64,000 bases of DNA, taken from positions 6,438,501-6,502,500 of the forward strand of contig NZ_CP012333.1 of the NCBI RefSeq assembly GCF_001263205.1, written 5' to 3'. The notes beneath the pieces are model-generated. The model worked only from the letters and a program-made list of their open reading frames with translations, was not told where the DNA came from and did not search any database. The DNA is from Labilithrix luteola (lineage in GTDB: Bacteria > Myxococcota_A > Polyangia > Polyangiales > Polyangiaceae). Both the position numbers and the translations under genes were made by a program. The stretch's first letter is position 1. Each line of letters opens with the position of its first letter. This document shows, in pieces, positions 1 through 8,835 of the stretch.

Positions 1-718
1 GGAAGTAGGCCTCCGCGGGGCTCGTCGGAGCAGGAAGGCGCGGAGCCTGGCGTGGGTCGATGATCTCGGCGACGCTGTCGAACGGAGCACGCCCGTAGCG
101 GAGATCGCAAGCTGTCGCGCCGGCGCCCCAGACGTCGGTGAAGCGGCCGACGTCGGCGCCGGAGAACTGCTCGGGTGCCATGAACTTCAGCGTTCCGGCT
201 CCGTCATGCGAGTTGTCGGAGCGCGCGACGGCGATGCCGAAGTCTCCGAGTCGAATGCCGGTCTCGGGCGCGCCGAACACGTTCGAGGGCTTGAGGTCGC
301 GATGGATCACGCCCGCTTGATGCGCGGCACGAAGGCCTCGCGAGACCTCGTGCATCACGTGGCAAACGACCCAGAGCGGGAGGCCGACACCGATGGCAGA
401 GCGACGGCGTCGATCGAGCTCGGCGAGATCGAGCCCGTCGACGTACTCCTGCACCAGAAACGGCGAGCCGTCGTTCGCGGTCGTTCCTGCGTCGAGCGCG
501 CGAACGATGTTGGGGCTGGAGACGCGGGCCATGAGGCGCGCCTCGTGGAGGATGTGCGTTGCCGCGGCTTCGCCGTGCGCTTCACGGACCGAGGCCTTCA
601 GGGTCTTGACGATGACGGGAACGTGCAGCGTGCGGTGCTTGGCGAGCCACACGTCGCTCATTCCGCCTTCTCCCAGGAGTCCCCAGACGTCGTAGCCCGG
701 GACGTCGATCCTGTGCAT
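1..718 (-). CDS. Ser/Thr protein kinase (Hanks type), 3' end cut off by the window edge
   Basis: The visible 239 residues read as a eukaryote-like protein kinase. A Gly-rich loop (GEGGMSDV, about 16-23) is followed by the presumed ATP-anchoring Lys38, the catalytic HRDLKPSN loop (139-146), a DFG motif near 160 and a MAPEQ-type activation segment end. All catalytic residues expected in this stretch are present, so it is probably active. The ATG at 718 is chosen because the kinase N-lobe begins directly after it; an in-frame GTG six codons upstream is possible. Translation is open to base 1, so the C-lobe end and any sensor or membrane domain are missing. It lies downstream of gcvH on the same strand but is separated from it by a strong terminator. 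Substrates cannot be deduced. Confidence 0.9.
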   Translation of the reverse strand, partial: MHRIDVPGYDVWGLLGEGGMSDVWLAKHRTLHVPVIVKTLKASVREAHGEAAATHILHEARLMARVSSPNIVRALDAGTTANDGSPFLVQEYVDGLDLAELDRRRRSAIGVGLPLWVVCHVMHEVSRGLRAAHQAGVIHRDLKPSNVFGAPETGIRLGDFGIAVARSDNSHDGAGTLKFMAPEQFSGADVGRFTDVWGAGATACDLRYGRAPFDSVAEIIDPRQAPRLPAPTSPAEAYF

Positions 719-761
719 GCGCGGATGGTAGCTCACGGTCTCCAATCGAAGAACGGCCACG

Positions 762-807
762 AAAAAGCCGCATGTCCTGCCCTCGCGTCGGGGTGGACAT
801 GCGGCTT
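762..807 (-). terminator. Rho-independent terminator after gcvTH
   Basis: Perfect 13-bp inverted repeat (765-777 with 795-807). On the minus strand it is followed directly by a run of five T (762-766 read in reverse, overlapping the end of the stem). It sits 26 bases beyond the gcvH stop and ends the gcvT-gcvH transcript before the kinase gene. Confidence 0.85.
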
Positions 808-833
808 CACGAGCTCTGGTGCTCGAGCGTGGA

Positions 834-1232
834 TCAGTGGGCTGAGGCTTTGACGTGCGCGGCGTAGGCCGCCTCGTCCATCAGGGAGGCGAGTGCCGAC
901 TCGTCCTTCGCTTCGAGGACGATCATCCAAGCCTTGCCGTAGCAGTCTTCGTTGACGAGCTCGGGCGAGCCGTCGAGGGCCTTGTTGACCTCGAGGATCT
1001 TGCCGGAGATCGGCGCGAAGAGATCGCTCAGCGTCTTGACGCTCTCGATCGTGCCGAACGCCTTGCCGGCGGTCAGCTCGTCGCCGACTTTGACGTCGAG
1101 GTTGACGAGGGTGATGTCACCGAGCTGCTCGACCGCGAACGCCGTGATGCCGACGGTCACGCGCGTTCCTTCGACCTTCGCCCACTCGTGATCGGTCGTG
1201 TACTTGAGCCCCGCGGGGATGTTGTCGCTCAT
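834..1232 (-). CDS. gcvH: Glycine cleavage system H protein
   Basis: 132 residues, normal for GcvH. This small lipoyl carrier shuttles the aminomethyl group between the P, T and L proteins when glycine is broken down to CO2, ammonia and methylene-tetrahydrofolate. The lipoylation site is Lys66 in ESVKTLSD, preceded by the family's HEW motif (15-17) and GDIT. The start codon overlaps the gcvT stop as ATGA (1229-1232), so the two genes are translationally coupled. The C-terminal tail (YAAHVKASAH) is slightly longer than in many homologues. GcvP and lipoamide dehydrogenase genes are not in this window. Confidence 0.97.
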   Translation of the reverse strand: MSDNIPAGLKYTTDHEWAKVEGTRVTVGITAFAVEQLGDITLVNLDVKVGDELTAGKAFGTIESVKTLSDLFAPISGKILEVNKALDGSPELVNEDCYGKAWMIVLEAKDESALASLMDEAAYAAHVKASAH

Positions 1233-2341
1233 GCGTTCTTCTTCCGGTCGTAGAACGGGGTCTTCACGACCACCGCTTCGATGTGTTTGCCGCGGCAGTC
1301 GACGAGGAATTTCGTTCCGACTGTCGTCATGGCGCTCGGCAGATAGCCGAGGCCGATGTTCTTGCCCACCGTGGGTCCCGGGCTTCCGCTGGTGCAGAGG
1401 CCGACTTCGTTCCCATCGAGGTCACGCAACGGATAACCGTGGCGGGCGATTCCGCGACCGGTCACCTCGAAGCCGACGAGCTTGCGGGGAAGCGGCGCAG
1501 CCTTGACCTTCTCGAGCGCGGTCTTCCCAATGAAGTCCGCCTTGTCGAGCTTGGTGACCCAGCCGAGACCCGCTTCGATCGGGTTGGTGCTCTCGTCGAT
1601 GTCGTTGCCGTAGAGCGAGAGGCGCGCCTCGAGACGAAGCGTGTCACGCGCGCCGAGGCCGGCGGGCTTGATGCCGAAGGGCTCGCCAAGCGTGAGAAGC
1701 TGATCCCAGAGCGCCGGAGCGTCGTTCCAGGCGCAGAAGATCTCGACGCCGTCTTCGCCCGTGTAGCCGGTGCGCGCGACCGTGCAGCGAACGTTCGCGA
1801 CGACGGCATCGCGGAAGTGGAACGTCTTCAGGCTCTTGAGCTCCGCGGCGTCACCACCGGCGGCGGCGAGGACGTCGAAGGCCTTGGGGCCCTGGAGCGC
1901 GATGAGCGCGGTATCGTCGGTGCGGTCTTCGAACTCGCAGTGATCCTGCGCGGCCTTCTTGAAGTGCGCGGCGATCTTGTCGTGGTTCGCGGCGTTGCAG
2001 ACGATAAGCCAGCGATCCTGCGCGGCGCGGTAGACGATGAGGTCGTCGAGGATCGTGCCCTGCTCGTTGCATGCGCAGGTGTAGAGCGCCTGACCGTCGA
2101 CGAGCTTCGAAGCGTCGTTCGTGATCAGGTAGTTCACGACCTGGCCGGCGTGCTCGCCGCGGAGCTCGAGCTCGCCCATGTGCGAGACGTCGAAGAGGCC
2201 GCAAGCCGTGCGCACGGCCTGGTGTTCGGCGGCGATGCCCGAGTATTGCACGGGCAACTCGAAGCCCGTGAACGGCACCATGCGTCCGCCCAACTTCACG
2301 TGGCGATCGTAGAGAGAAGTCCTTCGAAGCTGCTCGGTCAT
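1229..2341 (-). CDS. gcvT: Glycine cleavage T protein (aminomethyltransferase)
   Basis: 370 residues, the usual GcvT length. The enzyme transfers the methylene carbon from aminomethyl-lipoyl GcvH to tetrahydrofolate and releases ammonia. Visible hallmarks are the N-terminal LYDRHVKLGGRMVPF segment, FDVSHMGE (folate-site region) and the C-terminal SGSPGPTVGKNIGLGY segment. The open frame extends 53 codons further upstream, but the ATG at 2341 gives the conserved N terminus directly and is preferred. It overlaps gcvH by four bases. Nothing resembling a glycine riboswitch was recognised in the 440-bp upstream region. Confidence 0.96.
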   Translation of the reverse strand: MTEQLRRTSLYDRHVKLGGRMVPFTGFELPVQYSGIAAEHQAVRTACGLFDVSHMGELELRGEHAGQVVNYLITNDASKLVDGQALYTCACNEQGTILDDLIVYRAAQDRWLIVCNAANHDKIAAHFKKAAQDHCEFEDRTDDTALIALQGPKAFDVLAAAGGDAAELKSLKTFHFRDAVVANVRCTVARTGYTGEDGVEIFCAWNDAPALWDQLLTLGEPFGIKPAGLGARDTLRLEARLSLYGNDIDESTNPIEAGLGWVTKLDKADFIGKTALEKVKAAPLPRKLVGFEVTGRGIARHGYPLRDLDGNEVGLCTSGSPGPTVGKNIGLGYLPSAMTTVGTKFLVDCRGKHIEAVVVKTPFYDRKKNA

Positions 2342-2782
2342 TGCGCGCGGAGCGTAGTCGACTGGCCGTGCTGTGTCAGCTGCGGAAGCTTGCCGAGGCG
2401 CGCAGAAAATGGAGGTAGGCGGAAGCGCTACCGCGTGGTTTTTCGTGTTACGGCGGGGCTTGGTCGACCTCGACCCGCCGGGCCATGCGCGACGGGCCAC
2501 CTACGCCGGCGCTCCAGGCGGCGAAGGCGCTCTCCGGGCCCGCGTCATCGGCGCAAGGGAGGTCGTTGGTTGTTGCAGAGCGCACGGATTGGCAGGCCTG
2601 CTTCCCACGACGAAAAAGGTCAACCGCAAACCGCGTCACGCTTCGCCATGCACCGACGCCCGACTTCGTTCGGTCGCAAGTCGCCGACATGCGGCGCGGG
2701 GCCCGCGCTTCTCACCCGACCTCGCTCCCTCGGGCTGCTCGTGCTGGTCGGCAGCACGCTCGCTCGGGTACACTTTGCGACC
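2342..2782. other. Intergenic region between divergent gcvT and methyltransferase genes
   Basis: About 440 bases with no convincing gene. Open frames here are unsupported extensions of the two flanking genes. It must hold both divergent promoters, but no clear promoter, operator, tandem aptamer or hairpin stands out. Confidence 0.5.
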
Positions 2783-3727
2783 ATGGGTACACCCTGGGAC
2801 CGCGCCGCGGAGCGTTACCTCGAAGAGTGGGTGCCGCGCTTCACGCCGTACCACCTCGATCTCGTGCGGGAGCTCGCGCTTTCGCCCGGTCAACGCGTCT
2901 TGGTCACCTCCGCAGGACCCGGCTCCGAAGTGCTCGCCGTCGCGCGCGCGCTGGGAGACAGGGGCGTGGTCCGCGCGACGGACGCGAGCGTGGAAATGGT
3001 TCGTGTTTGCGAAGCCCAGGTCGCGAAGGCGGACCTGAAATCCGTCACCGTGGAACGAGCCGATGCAGGCGACGTCGGTGACGGCGCTTGGAACGCCATC
3101 CTTTGTGCGTTCGGGCTCTGGCAGTTCGATGATCGCGTTGCGCTCATCAAGAAGTGGACGCCTGCGCTCTCTGCGCACGGCAAGGTCGGTGTCCTCACGT
3201 GGGGACCGCCCGACGAGGGCGATCCATTCGAGCTGATGGCGGTGGCCCTCAAGGAGCTCGAGCCCGAGGTCGCCCAGAAGCGCACGCGCATCGAAGGAGA
3301 TCGCGAGTCGATGCAGCGCATGTTCGAGGATGCGGGGCTGTCGCTCGTTCGGCACACCATTTTGCGGCACACGGTAACCTTCTCTTCGGCCGAGGCTTTC
3401 GTCGCGGCGCTCACGGAGGGCTGCACGTGGCGACGCATTTCGGAGGAGCTCGGCGCCGAACGCTTGGGTCGTGTCGCGGTTCGCTTCTACGATCAGGTCG
3501 GGGGGCCTACCGCACCGCTTTCGTTCGATCCTGCGGCGACCCTCGCGATTGCGGCCCGGCCCGGCTCGGACGTCGAGCTTGCCGTACGGCCGAGCGTCAA
3601 AGCTCCTCCTCTCAGCGGCCCGCAGCTGCCGGAAATCCGTGACGAACACGGCGACTGGGTGAAGCGCATTGAGCGCGTCGAACCGTGGGACGAGCCCCCC
3701 GCGGACGCGCCTCGCAAGAAGAGCTGA
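2783..3727 (+). CDS. SAM-dependent class I methyltransferase
   Basis: 314 residues. The N-terminal half has the class I Rossmann pattern: motif I variant VLVTSAGPGSEVLAVARAL, an acidic residue at the end of strand 2 (RATDAS), and the strand-4 segment AILCAFGLWQF, followed by a proline in WGPPDEG. The layout resembles small-molecule (UbiE/COQ5-like) methyltransferases; the substrate is unknown. The ATG at 2783 starts the conserved PWDRAAERYLEEWVPRF helix. The frame is open for 1.5 kb upstream only because it runs antisense to gcvT. It lies directly upstream of metK, which makes its cofactor; a strong hairpin separates the two. Confidence 0.85.
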   Translation: MGTPWDRAAERYLEEWVPRFTPYHLDLVRELALSPGQRVLVTSAGPGSEVLAVARALGDRGVVRATDASVEMVRVCEAQVAKADLKSVTVERADAGDVGDGAWNAILCAFGLWQFDDRVALIKKWTPALSAHGKVGVLTWGPPDEGDPFELMAVALKELEPEVAQKRTRIEGDRESMQRMFEDAGLSLVRHTILRHTVTFSSAEAFVAALTEGCTWRRISEELGAERLGRVAVRFYDQVGGPTAPLSFDPAATLAIAARPGSDVELAVRPSVKAPPLSGPQLPEIRDEHGDWVKRIERVEPWDEPPADAPRKKS

Positions 3728-3760
3728 GGGGGGGCGACCCAGCACCCGTGCTGGGCCCCC
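3728..3760 (+). terminator. GC-rich hairpin after the methyltransferase gene
   Basis: An 8-bp perfect inverted repeat (CCCAGCAC 3738-3745 with GTGCTGGG 3748-3755) is extended by an outer G-run/C-run pairing (3728-3734 with 3756-3760). It begins right at the stop codon. No T-run follows, so it could act as a terminator, an mRNA-stabilising end or part of the metK leader. Confidence 0.5.
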
Positions 3761-3905
3761 AGCTGCAGTATTCCAGCCTCCTGAATGGCCGTGGCGAGGA
3801 CGATCGGACGGCGGCTCGAGCGCTTCCCGCGCCGTCCGATAGCCCTTTGCGTCCATGGCAGGTCGCGCTATGCCTCTGCCTCGAATCTTCTTTCAGGAGT
3901 GGCGA
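3761..3905 (+). promoter_or_regulatory. metK upstream leader with perfect 11-bp inverted repeat
   Basis: ATCGGACGGCG (3803-3813) is repeated in inverse orientation at 3830-3840 with a 16-base loop. It is followed 65 bases later by the metK start, which has a good ribosome-binding site (AGGAG, about 3894-3898). Such a structure ahead of a SAM synthetase could be an RNA regulator or an operator. It does not match the SAM or SAH riboswitch consensus as remembered, so the role is open. Confidence 0.4.
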
Positions 3906-5249
3906 ATGGCACGTTACCAGTTCACGTCGGAATCGGTCACTGAGGGACATCCCGACAAGCTTTGTGATGCGGTCTCCGACGCGATCCTCGACGCCATCCT
4001 GACCCAGGATTCGCGCGCACGTGTTGCGTGCGAGTCGCTGGCGAAGACGGGCATGGTCGTCGTCGCCGGTGAGATCACCACCACCGCGACGGTCGACGTC
4101 CCCACCATCGTCCGCAAGACGGTGCTCGACATCGGCTACAACGATTCGTCGATCGGCTTCGACGGCAACACGTGCGCCGTTCTCACGGCCGTCGAGAAGC
4201 AGAGCCCGGACATCTCGCAGGGTGTCACCGAGGGCGAGGGCATGCACAAGGAGCAGGGGGCCGGCGACCAGGGCCTCGTGTTCGGCTATGCCACCGACGA
4301 GACGCCGAACCTCATGCCGGCGCCCATCGACTACGCGCACCAGCTCGCGCGTCAGCTCGCGGCCATCCGCAAGAGCAAGAAGGTCGACTTCCTCCGCCCC
4401 GACGGCAAGACCCAGGTCACGCTCGAGTACGAGAACGAGATCCCGGTCCGCGTCGACGCGATCGTCGTCTCGACGCAGCACAACGAGAGCGTGAAGTACA
4501 AGGCGCTCCGTGAGGCGATCCTCGACCTCGTCATCGACAAGGTCATCCCGAAGAAGCTCATCGACAAGAACACGAAGTTCCACGTCAACCCGACGGGTCG
4601 CTTCGTCGTCGGTGGTCCGCAGGGCGATTGCGGTCTTACGGGCCGCAAGATCATCGTCGACACCTACGGCGGCATGGGCCGTCACGGCGGCGGCGCGTTC
4701 AGCGGCAAGGACCCGTCGAAGGTCGACCGCTCGGCTTGCTACTACGGGCGCTTCATCGCGAAGAACGTCGTCGCGGCCGGTCTCGCCAAGCGCTGCGAAG
4801 TCCAGATCGCCTACGCGATCGGCGTCGCACGCCCCGTCGGCGTCCACGTCAACACGTTCGGCACGGGCAAGGTCGCGGACGAGAAGCTCGAGAAGTACAT
4901 CCTCGAGCACTTCGACATGCGCCCCAAGGCCCTCATCGACGAGCTCGGCCTCCTCGCGCCGGTCTACCGTCCCACGGCCGCCTACGGTCACTTCGGCCGC
5001 AGCGACTTCGCGTGGGAGAAGACGACCCGCGCCGCGCAGCTCGCCGCCGATCTCCTCGGCACGAAGGTGAAGGGCACGAAGGTCGAGGCGAAGACCAACG
5101 GCCACGCGAACGGAAACGGCGTCAACGGCCACACCAACGGCGTGAACGGTCACGCCAAGAAGGCGGCGAAGGCTGCTGCCAAGGCCGACGCCAAGAAGCC
5201 GGGCAAGAAGCCGGGCAAGAAGGACAAGCGCGGCCTCGCCGAGGCCTGA
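3906..5249 (+). CDS. metK: S-adenosylmethionine synthetase with unusual basic C-terminal tail
   Basis: 447 residues against the usual 380-400. It makes SAM from methionine and ATP. Signatures are clear: GHPDK (14-18), GAGDQG (118-123) and GGGAFSGKD (261-269). The catalytic core ends near residue 385. It is followed by about 60 extra residues with an Asn-Gly-His stretch (398-416) and a Lys/Ala/Pro-rich, histone-tail-like end (KKAAKAAAKADAKKPGKK and onward). The ATG at 3906 follows an AGGAG site and gives the standard MARYQFTSESV N terminus. The tail keeps the gene's codon usage, so it is not an obvious frameshift product. Its role is unknown; nucleic-acid or partner binding is conceivable. Confidence 0.96.
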   Translation: MARYQFTSESVTEGHPDKLCDAVSDAILDAILTQDSRARVACESLAKTGMVVVAGEITTTATVDVPTIVRKTVLDIGYNDSSIGFDGNTCAVLTAVEKQSPDISQGVTEGEGMHKEQGAGDQGLVFGYATDETPNLMPAPIDYAHQLARQLAAIRKSKKVDFLRPDGKTQVTLEYENEIPVRVDAIVVSTQHNESVKYKALREAILDLVIDKVIPKKLIDKNTKFHVNPTGRFVVGGPQGDCGLTGRKIIVDTYGGMGRHGGGAFSGKDPSKVDRSACYYGRFIAKNVVAAGLAKRCEVQIAYAIGVARPVGVHVNTFGTGKVADEKLEKYILEHFDMRPKALIDELGLLAPVYRPTAAYGHFGRSDFAWEKTTRAAQLAADLLGTKVKGTKVEAKTNGHANGNGVNGHTNGVNGHAKKAAKAAAKADAKKPGKKPGKKDKRGLAEA

Positions 5250-5274
5250 TCCCTCTTCTCACTTTACAGTGACG

Positions 5275-5306
5275 CGCGCCGCTTCCGGTTCGTCCGGGGC
5301 GGCGCG
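5275..5306 (+). terminator. Hairpin downstream of metK
   Basis: CGCGCCGC (5275-5282) pairs with GCGGCGCG (5299-5306), loop 16, 25 bases after the metK stop, followed by a T-containing stretch (TTGCGTTTG). The rest of 5250-5547 holds no recognisable gene and must contain the promoter of the next lipoprotein gene. Confidence 0.6.
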
Positions 5307-5547
5307 TTGCGTTTGTCCATGGCCCTTACTTGGCAGGATGGCCGTGACAGTCACGCTGGATGGAAACGCGTGTAAGGCGCATGGAGTGCCGGAACCAGGC
5401 TGTGATCGAGCTGTGACAGGACGGTGAGCTCGATTTGTCTCAACGGCATCGCGCGTTTCGTACCGACCGGCTGGGCTGAGGACTGGATGCTACAACGCCT
5501 CCGCTCGCGACGTGCAGGATGCACGTGTTTCGGGGCTGGAGGTAGAC

Positions 5548-6600
5548 GTGAACGTGCACACAACGCTGGGCCGAACATCGAATCTGCGTGCGCGTCTTCG
5601 TGCGCGTCTCCTCGGTAGCATCGGCTTTTGTGCGGTCGTGGCGGCTGTCGCGTGTGGATCATCGACAGCGCGCAACGGTTTCGATCATGACAGCACGGAC
5701 CCGACGACGGGGGATGGCAGCAACAACGGTCCTGCCGGCTCGCTCGGTACGAACGGTGCGGATGCGGCCACGGCCGAGCCCTCCAACGAGTGTCAGAAGA
5801 TGGACCTCGTGTTCATCGTCGACGACTCGGGCTCGATGCAGGAGGAGCAGTCGAACCTCGCGGCGAACTTCCCGAAATTCGTGAAGGTCCTCAACGACTA
5901 CCAGACCAAGAGCGGGTCGAAGCTCGATTGGCGCGTGGCGGTGACCACCACGGGGCGCGACGTCGACTACAACATCAGCCCGCCGATTCCGTTCCCCATC
6001 CCGCTTCCGCCGCAGTCGGAGAAGGGAGACAACGGGGCGTTCCGTCAGAAGAAGGATTGCGGCTCGGTCCGTCGCTGGGTCGAACGAAACGATTCGAACG
6101 CGGATCAGACGTTCTCGTGTCTCGCCGAAGTCGGCACGAGCGGTCCGAGCATCGAGATGCCTCTCGAGTCGCTCAAGCTTGCGCTGAACGATCGCGTCGC
6201 CGACGGAACGAATGCCGGCTTCCTGCGCCCCGACGCGCTGCTCGCCGTGGTCATCCTCACGGACGAAGACGATTGCTCGCGCCAAGACAACAACTTTACG
6301 ATTGCGGACGACGTCTGCATCACCATGCAAGGCGTGAAACCCGTGGCCGAGTACAAGGCGATGCTCGACGGGGTCGCCGGAGGGGCGAACCGCTGGGCCA
6401 CCGCCGTCATCGCCGGCGACAAGGCCTGCACGTCGGGCTTCGGCAAGGCGATCGACGCTCAGCGCCTCAAGCAGTTCGTCAACCTGGTTGGCAAGAACGG
6501 GATGTTCAGCTCGATCTGCAACGGCGATCTCACGACCAGCCTGCAAGACGCGCTCAGCACCTTCGACGCCGCCTGCAAGAGCTTCCCCGGCGTGAAGTGA
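5548..6600 (+). CDS. VWA-domain lipoprotein
   Basis: 350 residues from the GTG at 5548, chosen because GGAGG lies five bases upstream; an in-frame GTG at 5512 is the alternative. An Arg-rich n-region and hydrophobic stretch end in a lipobox (AVAC), then a Gly/Asn/Asp/Thr linker. A von Willebrand A domain follows with an intact MIDAS start, VDDSGSM (DxSxS), and the later segment VVILTDEDDCS. Several Cys pairs suggest disulfides outside the cytoplasm. VWA domains bind ligands through a metal ion, and lipoproteins of this layout are numerous in myxobacteria. Partner unknown. It appears to be monocistronic. Confidence 0.85.
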   Translation: MNVHTTLGRTSNLRARLRARLLGSIGFCAVVAAVACGSSTARNGFDHDSTDPTTGDGSNNGPAGSLGTNGADAATAEPSNECQKMDLVFIVDDSGSMQEEQSNLAANFPKFVKVLNDYQTKSGSKLDWRVAVTTTGRDVDYNISPPIPFPIPLPPQSEKGDNGAFRQKKDCGSVRRWVERNDSNADQTFSCLAEVGTSGPSIEMPLESLKLALNDRVADGTNAGFLRPDALLAVVILTDEDDCSRQDNNFTIADDVCITMQGVKPVAEYKAMLDGVAGGANRWATAVIAGDKACTSGFGKAIDAQRLKQFVNLVGKNGMFSSICNGDLTTSLQDALSTFDAACKSFPGVK

Positions 6601-6608
6601 AGCGTCCG

Positions 6609-6626
6609 CGCGCCGCTTTCGGCGCG
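6609..6626 (+). terminator. Short perfect hairpin after the VWA gene
   Basis: CGCGCCG (6609-6615) and CGGCGCG (6620-6626) with a 4-base loop, nine bases after the stop. A second, imperfect repeat (about 6646-6657 with 6689-6700) follows before the convergent gene. Either could end transcription from both sides. Confidence 0.5.
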
Positions 6627-6721
6627 TGATCGAAGCAACGGAAGAGCGCTCTCGTCGTTCTCGTTCGCGGTCGAACCCCGACGACCCTACGAGAACGCTC
6701 CCGTGGCCTGCCGGCTGCCAC

Positions 6722-7171
6722 TCAGCGCGGCTTGCGCGCTTGCGAGCGCGTGGTGCGACGAGTCGAGGTGCGCCGGCTCGTGCTCGCCTTCCGGCGCGCG
6801 CTGCTGCGACGCGGCGAGGTTCGGCTGGTCGTGACCCGCTTTGCTGCAGCGCTGCCCGCGCGACGCGTCTTCCGGCGTGCCGCAGTGCGCGTGCGGCTCG
6901 ACATCGTTCCAGTGCTCGCGCCAGTCCGCGAACGAGCGCTCGACTTGCGCGCGCGTGTCGTCCGACCTTTCGCGACCTTCGCTTTCGTGCGCTTCGAGCT
7001 GCTCTTCTTCGCCGGCGCGAGTGACACGCTCACGCGACGGCTCTTCGATGCACGCGGCTTGCTGCCGAACAGCGAATCCATTTCTTCGACCATGCGGGAT
7101 CCCGAGCGCGTCGTCTTCGACTTGCCGCTCTTCGCTCGCGTCCCCCTCGTCATCGTCCTCTTCTTCGGCAT
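6722..7171 (-). CDS. Histone H1-like highly basic protein
   Basis: 149 residues made almost entirely of Lys, Arg, Ser, Thr and Ala. There are no Cys and few acidic residues except one short patch, RMVEEMDSLFGSKP, near the N terminus. The rest is repeated (K/R)(T/S)(S/A)RR-like text, as in bacterial H1-type DNA-compacting proteins. A GAGGG sequence precedes the ATG. A DNA- or RNA-binding nucleoid role is likely from composition; no folded domain is evident. The single conserved-looking acidic/hydrophobic patch could be a docking site. Low complexity makes homology calls unreliable. Confidence 0.7.
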   Translation of the reverse strand: MPKKRTMTRGTRAKSGKSKTTRSGSRMVEEMDSLFGSKPRASKSRRVSVSLAPAKKSSSKRTKAKVAKGRTTRARKSSARSRTGASTGTMSSRTRTAARRKTRRAGSAAAKRVTTSRTSPRRSSARRKASTSRRTSTRRTTRSQARKPR

Positions 7172-7375
7172 GTTTCCCTCACTCTCCGGCGAGAGCCACG
7201 TGCAAAGAGGGAGCCACGAGAGAACGAAGACGCGCGTGCTCGTTTCACGCGGCGATCACGCGGCGATCACGCGGACATCATGGACACGATACGTCGCTCG
7301 ATCGTGTCGCAAGCGCGCAGATCACTCGCGCGTGGTCGCATCATGCCACGCGGTTCGGTCGCGCGACGCGCGTCT

Positions 7376-7533
7376 TAACCCCAGAGGTCGCCTGACTCGA
7401 ACCGCCTCACTCGCCCCGTTCCTCGCAGGCTGCGTTGCGACTCCTCGAAATACGGCGAGTATTCCTCGTCGTCGCGCCTTGCCTGCGCGAAACGTTGCTT
7501 CGCGATCCGGCTCAACTCACGCGACCTCTGGGG

Positions 7534-7536
<3 letters not shown>
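7376..7536. repeat. 161-bp element bounded by 16-bp perfect inverted repeats
   Basis: TAACCCCAGAGGTCGC at 7376-7391 is repeated in inverse orientation at 7521-7536. The pairing continues inward imperfectly for about 13 more bases. The interior holds a smaller palindrome around AATAC-GGCGA-GTATT. The right arm overlaps the stop codon of the dehydrogenase gene. The layout suggests a small dispersed palindromic (MITE or REP-like) element that may also serve as terminator. The rest of 7172-7533 shows only a short direct repeat of GGCGATCACGC near 7251-7273. Confidence 0.55.
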
Positions 7537-8643
<1,107 letters not shown>

Positions 8644-8781
8644 GCGCCGCAACCTAACCAGCATCCTCGCGCTGCCGACTGCGGATGTTTGGAGTGCGCG
8701 TGCTGCGTGCACGGGCCGCGTCGTCCTCAGGCGTCGCATCGAGCCATCGAATCTTGGTGTGAGCGGGGGCCGGAAATGACG

Positions 8782-8812
8782 AAGGGCGCGAAGCTCGAGG
8801 CCTCGCGCCCTT
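8782..8812 (-). terminator. Terminator of the glnB-glnA operon
   Basis: A perfect 10-bp inverted repeat (AAGGGCGCGA 8782-8791 with TCGCGCCCTT 8803-8812) lies 24 bases past the glnA stop. On the minus strand a short T-containing stretch follows. Confidence 0.75.
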
Positions 8813-8835
8813 GGTCGTGTCGTCGATCGCTTCGA

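Noticed and set aside
1283..2782. Long N-terminal extension of the methyltransferase frame
   Set aside because: It is antisense to gcvT; the conserved methyltransferase text begins only at 2783.
2342..2782. Possible glycine riboswitch upstream of gcvT
   Set aside because: No tandem aptamer-like conserved bases or matching stems were recognised on the minus strand.
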